Positions 9,301 through 9,819 of a DNA stretch of 9,819 bases are shown piece after piece. The stretch's first letter is position 1; each line of letters starts with the position of its first letter. Below the pieces are notes generated by a model that was not told the origin of the DNA, did not search any database, and saw nothing but the letters and a program-made list of their open reading frames with translations. Position numbers and translations under genes: made by a program. The stretch is from CAYVKM01 sp964452045 (lineage in GTDB: Bacteria > Calditrichota > Calditrichia > RBG-13-44-9), in the NCBI GenBank assembly GCA_964452045.1, contig CAYVKM010000114.1, positions 1 to 9,819 of the forward strand, in the 5' to 3' direction.

Positions 9301-9758
9301 ACCGCATCGGAGACAACCATCCAATCCCGGCGGATACGATAGATTCTTACATCGGGGTCGTGTGGGTCTGCTGGTATTCCGTTATCAAGGATCCAGCCTG
9401 GCGCTGTCCCTGAAACATACCACTGCCCTCCTAGTCTAAGCTTCGGGTTCAGTGAATCAGGGTCTAGAACATATCCTCCCCACATAATCCCATCAGTATA
9501 AACAACTGAGGCCGTTCCCCGAGGATATAAAGTCCCGGCCATGCTTAAAACCGGATTGTAACCGGAGAGCCCGTCCCACTGAATCCAACTGGAGATGTTG
9601 TTGACATTAACCATAGTTCGGATTTGTTTATTATATGGGAGATAATTTTCCAGCGGAGTATTTCTTACCGGCTTATCAAACTCCCCGGCGAATGAGAGAG
9701 AGATAAGAATGAAGGCGGAAAGAAACAAGACAGCAAATTTGTTAAGATTTTGCCACAT
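6348..9758 (-). CDS. Secreted multidomain protein with T9SS type A C-terminal sorting domain (upstream paralogue)
   Basis: This 1136-residue protein is predicted to be exported by Sec and then by the type IX secretion system to the cell surface or medium; its molecular role is unknown. Residues 1-24 form a signal peptide with a hydrophobic core at about 8-23 and likely cleavage after SFA. An N-terminal domain at about 50-345 carries NVNNIS, LYPRGT, VRIYRIRRD, WNEWP, ADQVIWFVCNDLD and LLQGPL motifs, a pattern I recall from many large FCB secreted proteins. Then follow GPFTMQPGDTQEV (451-463), YDDGSHGDSLAGDGIW (552-567), WENGKQDGKIN (617-627), DPTLLTGHTY (746-755), PVIDGIEW (796-803) and FEIRFT (881-886) with WDVG (910-913). 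The sorting domain spans about 1048-1136, starting YPNPFN (1053-1058) and ending MILVK. A loop at 198-206 (DLNGNGIYE) resembles a calcium site. The ATG is the first after an in-frame stop at 9780-9782, yet no Shine-Dalgarno precedes it. It lies 42 bp upstream of its paralogue, probably in one operon. The secreted T9SS assignment is firm; the function is not. Confidence 0.93.
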   Translation of the reverse strand: MWQNLNKFAVLFLSAFILISLSFAGEFDKPVRNTPLENYLPYNKQIRTMVNVNNISSWIQWDGLSGYNPVLSMAGTLYPRGTASVVYTDGIMWGGYVLDPDSLNPKLRLGGQWYVSGTAPGWILDNGIPADPHDPDVRIYRIRRDWMVVSDAVLRREVAEFQNIDLRSVQISDIDKLRLQYETDWNEWPVEHGAPFYDLNGNGIYEPTQIETPGLQNADQVIWFVCNDLDLGRITSFAGSPPIGVELQGTIWGYHYPNSALDQAIFRRYQIINKSGFVIDSMFIGQCSDPDIGNMGDDFVGCDTLLQMEYAYNSFSHDTEFDRFNIPPSAAGYTLLQGPLVPCQNSTGLFNFQIRINHKNLKLTSSILKYPVRDYEPRDYGTTIGYYHELNGFGYTRDSLNNIPYTVGYGPGQGQPTKFPLSGDPVLLNGDIDGVGENLYPGDRRILLSSGPFTMQPGDTQEVIFALVGGNRLSGDQLTSIEQLKENVAQVRNAFTNGFRLPGLPDYTVETTSENVELDIKVSLKQFPEAASSKINFTAKEGNEPDFYLELYDDGSHGDSLAGDGIWERKAPLDPRKYPVQGNLIIETTGEELRFPGLIANLSLREPPILDNWRIVWENGKQDGKINTGETVHLAFDISNPVPNPDIEDFELWQIEYNQRIRVEYLPVEIPSGTKISSDANYLVLEAPKTGDSLVKDLSIIFDAQYYSQKLVLLISEWHPNALQGEQIEVQVVSGFREDVLPRIADPTLLTGHTYRITVEKDLERDTLVWNLFDLDMNQYILQDAIIPLQQESGSPVIDGIEWILFWEKHRLKAMVEMANRYGPLRENDWDVAGTPYHGNNVWQSISSPSDVNRFYVSCPIEELQLPDLLSGNPGFYYHDFEIRFTNQDSSLYFHWYGNDSSEYVPFTAWDVGLGTYDDFSDDVRLLPLGGVVGEGFANYAANTDPYYSYPATDWLYLREPLDSLGSYSAYEQDIVSGALTKTWWDHSTESIGPLIFCDYSYWMELLPEAGTVIRFVTSKPLAPGYEFLVTTPQAAPDSFLVSVDTYFLYPNYPNPFNNYTTILFYLPSVARVKVTVFNVLGQKIKTLINSKLEKGEYRVRWDGKGENGVNAASGIYFVQMEAANYRKVHKMILVK
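6351..6617 (-). other. Encoded T9SS type A sorting domain of the upstream cargo protein
   Basis: These bases encode residues 1048-1136: YPNPFN at 1053-1058, VKVTVFNVLGQKIKTL, EYRVRWDGKGENGVNAASGI and the end HKMILVK. It aligns without obvious gaps to the sorting domain of the downstream paralogue, so both proteins should use the same export route. Confidence 0.9.
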
Positions 9759-9778
9759 ATTGGCGGCAGCACTTATTT

Positions 9779-9808
9779 TTTATATGTGTTGTCTTAGCCA
9801 TGTGTTTA
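9779..9808 (-). promoter_or_regulatory. Candidate promoter for the T9SS cargo operon
   Basis: On the minus strand TAAACA (9803-9808, four of six matches to TTGACA) and TATAAA (9779-9784, five of six matches to TATAAT) are separated by 18 bp. The -10 ends 20 bases before the first ATG of the operon, which would give a leader of only about 14 nt. The sequence is AT-rich and close to the window edge, so chance matches are possible. Confidence 0.3.
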
Positions 9809-9819
9809 CGGATTAGTGA

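Noticed and set aside
8987..9439. Plus-strand open frame of 150 codons opposite the conserved N-terminal domain of the upstream cargo gene
   Set aside because: It lies inside strongly conserved minus-strand coding sequence and its translation shows no protein-like pattern or signal; it is a shadow frame.
9759..9772. GCTGCCGCC before the first ATG as half of a GGCGGC-type terminator
   Set aside because: No complementary arm or T-run lies nearby, so the resemblance to the two terminator cores is only a short match.
1..9819. Mobile element, CRISPR array, tRNA or phage content
   Set aside because: No transposase, terminal inverted repeats, regularly spaced repeats or tRNA-like cloverleaf were seen; nearly all of the sequence is accounted for by three intact genes.

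Overview
The window reads as a stretch of chromosome from a bacterium of the Fibrobacterota-Chlorobiota-Bacteroidota (FCB) superphylum that uses the type IX secretion system (T9SS). Two very large proteins end in type A T9SS sorting domains with the YPNPFN start and a closing SGIYF...K..LxK pattern. That version is typical of the less-studied FCB lineages (Calditrichota, KSB1, Ignavibacteriota, Marinimicrobiota and relatives) rather than classical Bacteroidota. The lineage is inferred from protein style only; no rRNA or marker gene is present.

All three genes lie on the minus strand and fill almost the whole window. In transcription order, right to left, they are: (1) a 1136-residue secreted T9SS cargo protein at 6348-9758; (2) after a 42-bp gap, a 1154-residue paralogue at 2841-6305 with a near-perfect Shine-Dalgarno sequence, followed by an intrinsic terminator at 2788-2812; (3) an 878-residue outer-membrane protein at 54-2690, with an N-terminal family-9 carbohydrate-binding-like domain and a DUF5916 beta-barrel, followed by a second intrinsic terminator at 4-33. 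Both terminators are built on the same GGCGGC/GCCGCC stem core. No intergenic stretch exceeds about 150 bp, and I see no RNA gene, mobile element, CRISPR array or origin.

Genes 1 and 2 look like an operon made by an old tandem duplication. They share a strongly conserved N-terminal domain of about 290 residues, a GPF-MQPGDTQEV segment, a YDDG-AGDGIW segment, a WENGKQDGKIN segment, a DPxLLTGHxY segment, an EIRFT-WDxG segment and the C-terminal sorting domain. Between these blocks they have drifted apart. Both should be exported by Sec, moved across the outer membrane by the T9SS, and released or anchored at the surface. Gene 3 probably has its own promoter but encodes another cell-surface protein, so the window looks like a cell-envelope/secretome locus. 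No molecular function is established for these families, and I do not see clear evidence of a new defined system; the secreted paralogue pair next to a DUF5916 barrel is the most interesting lead.
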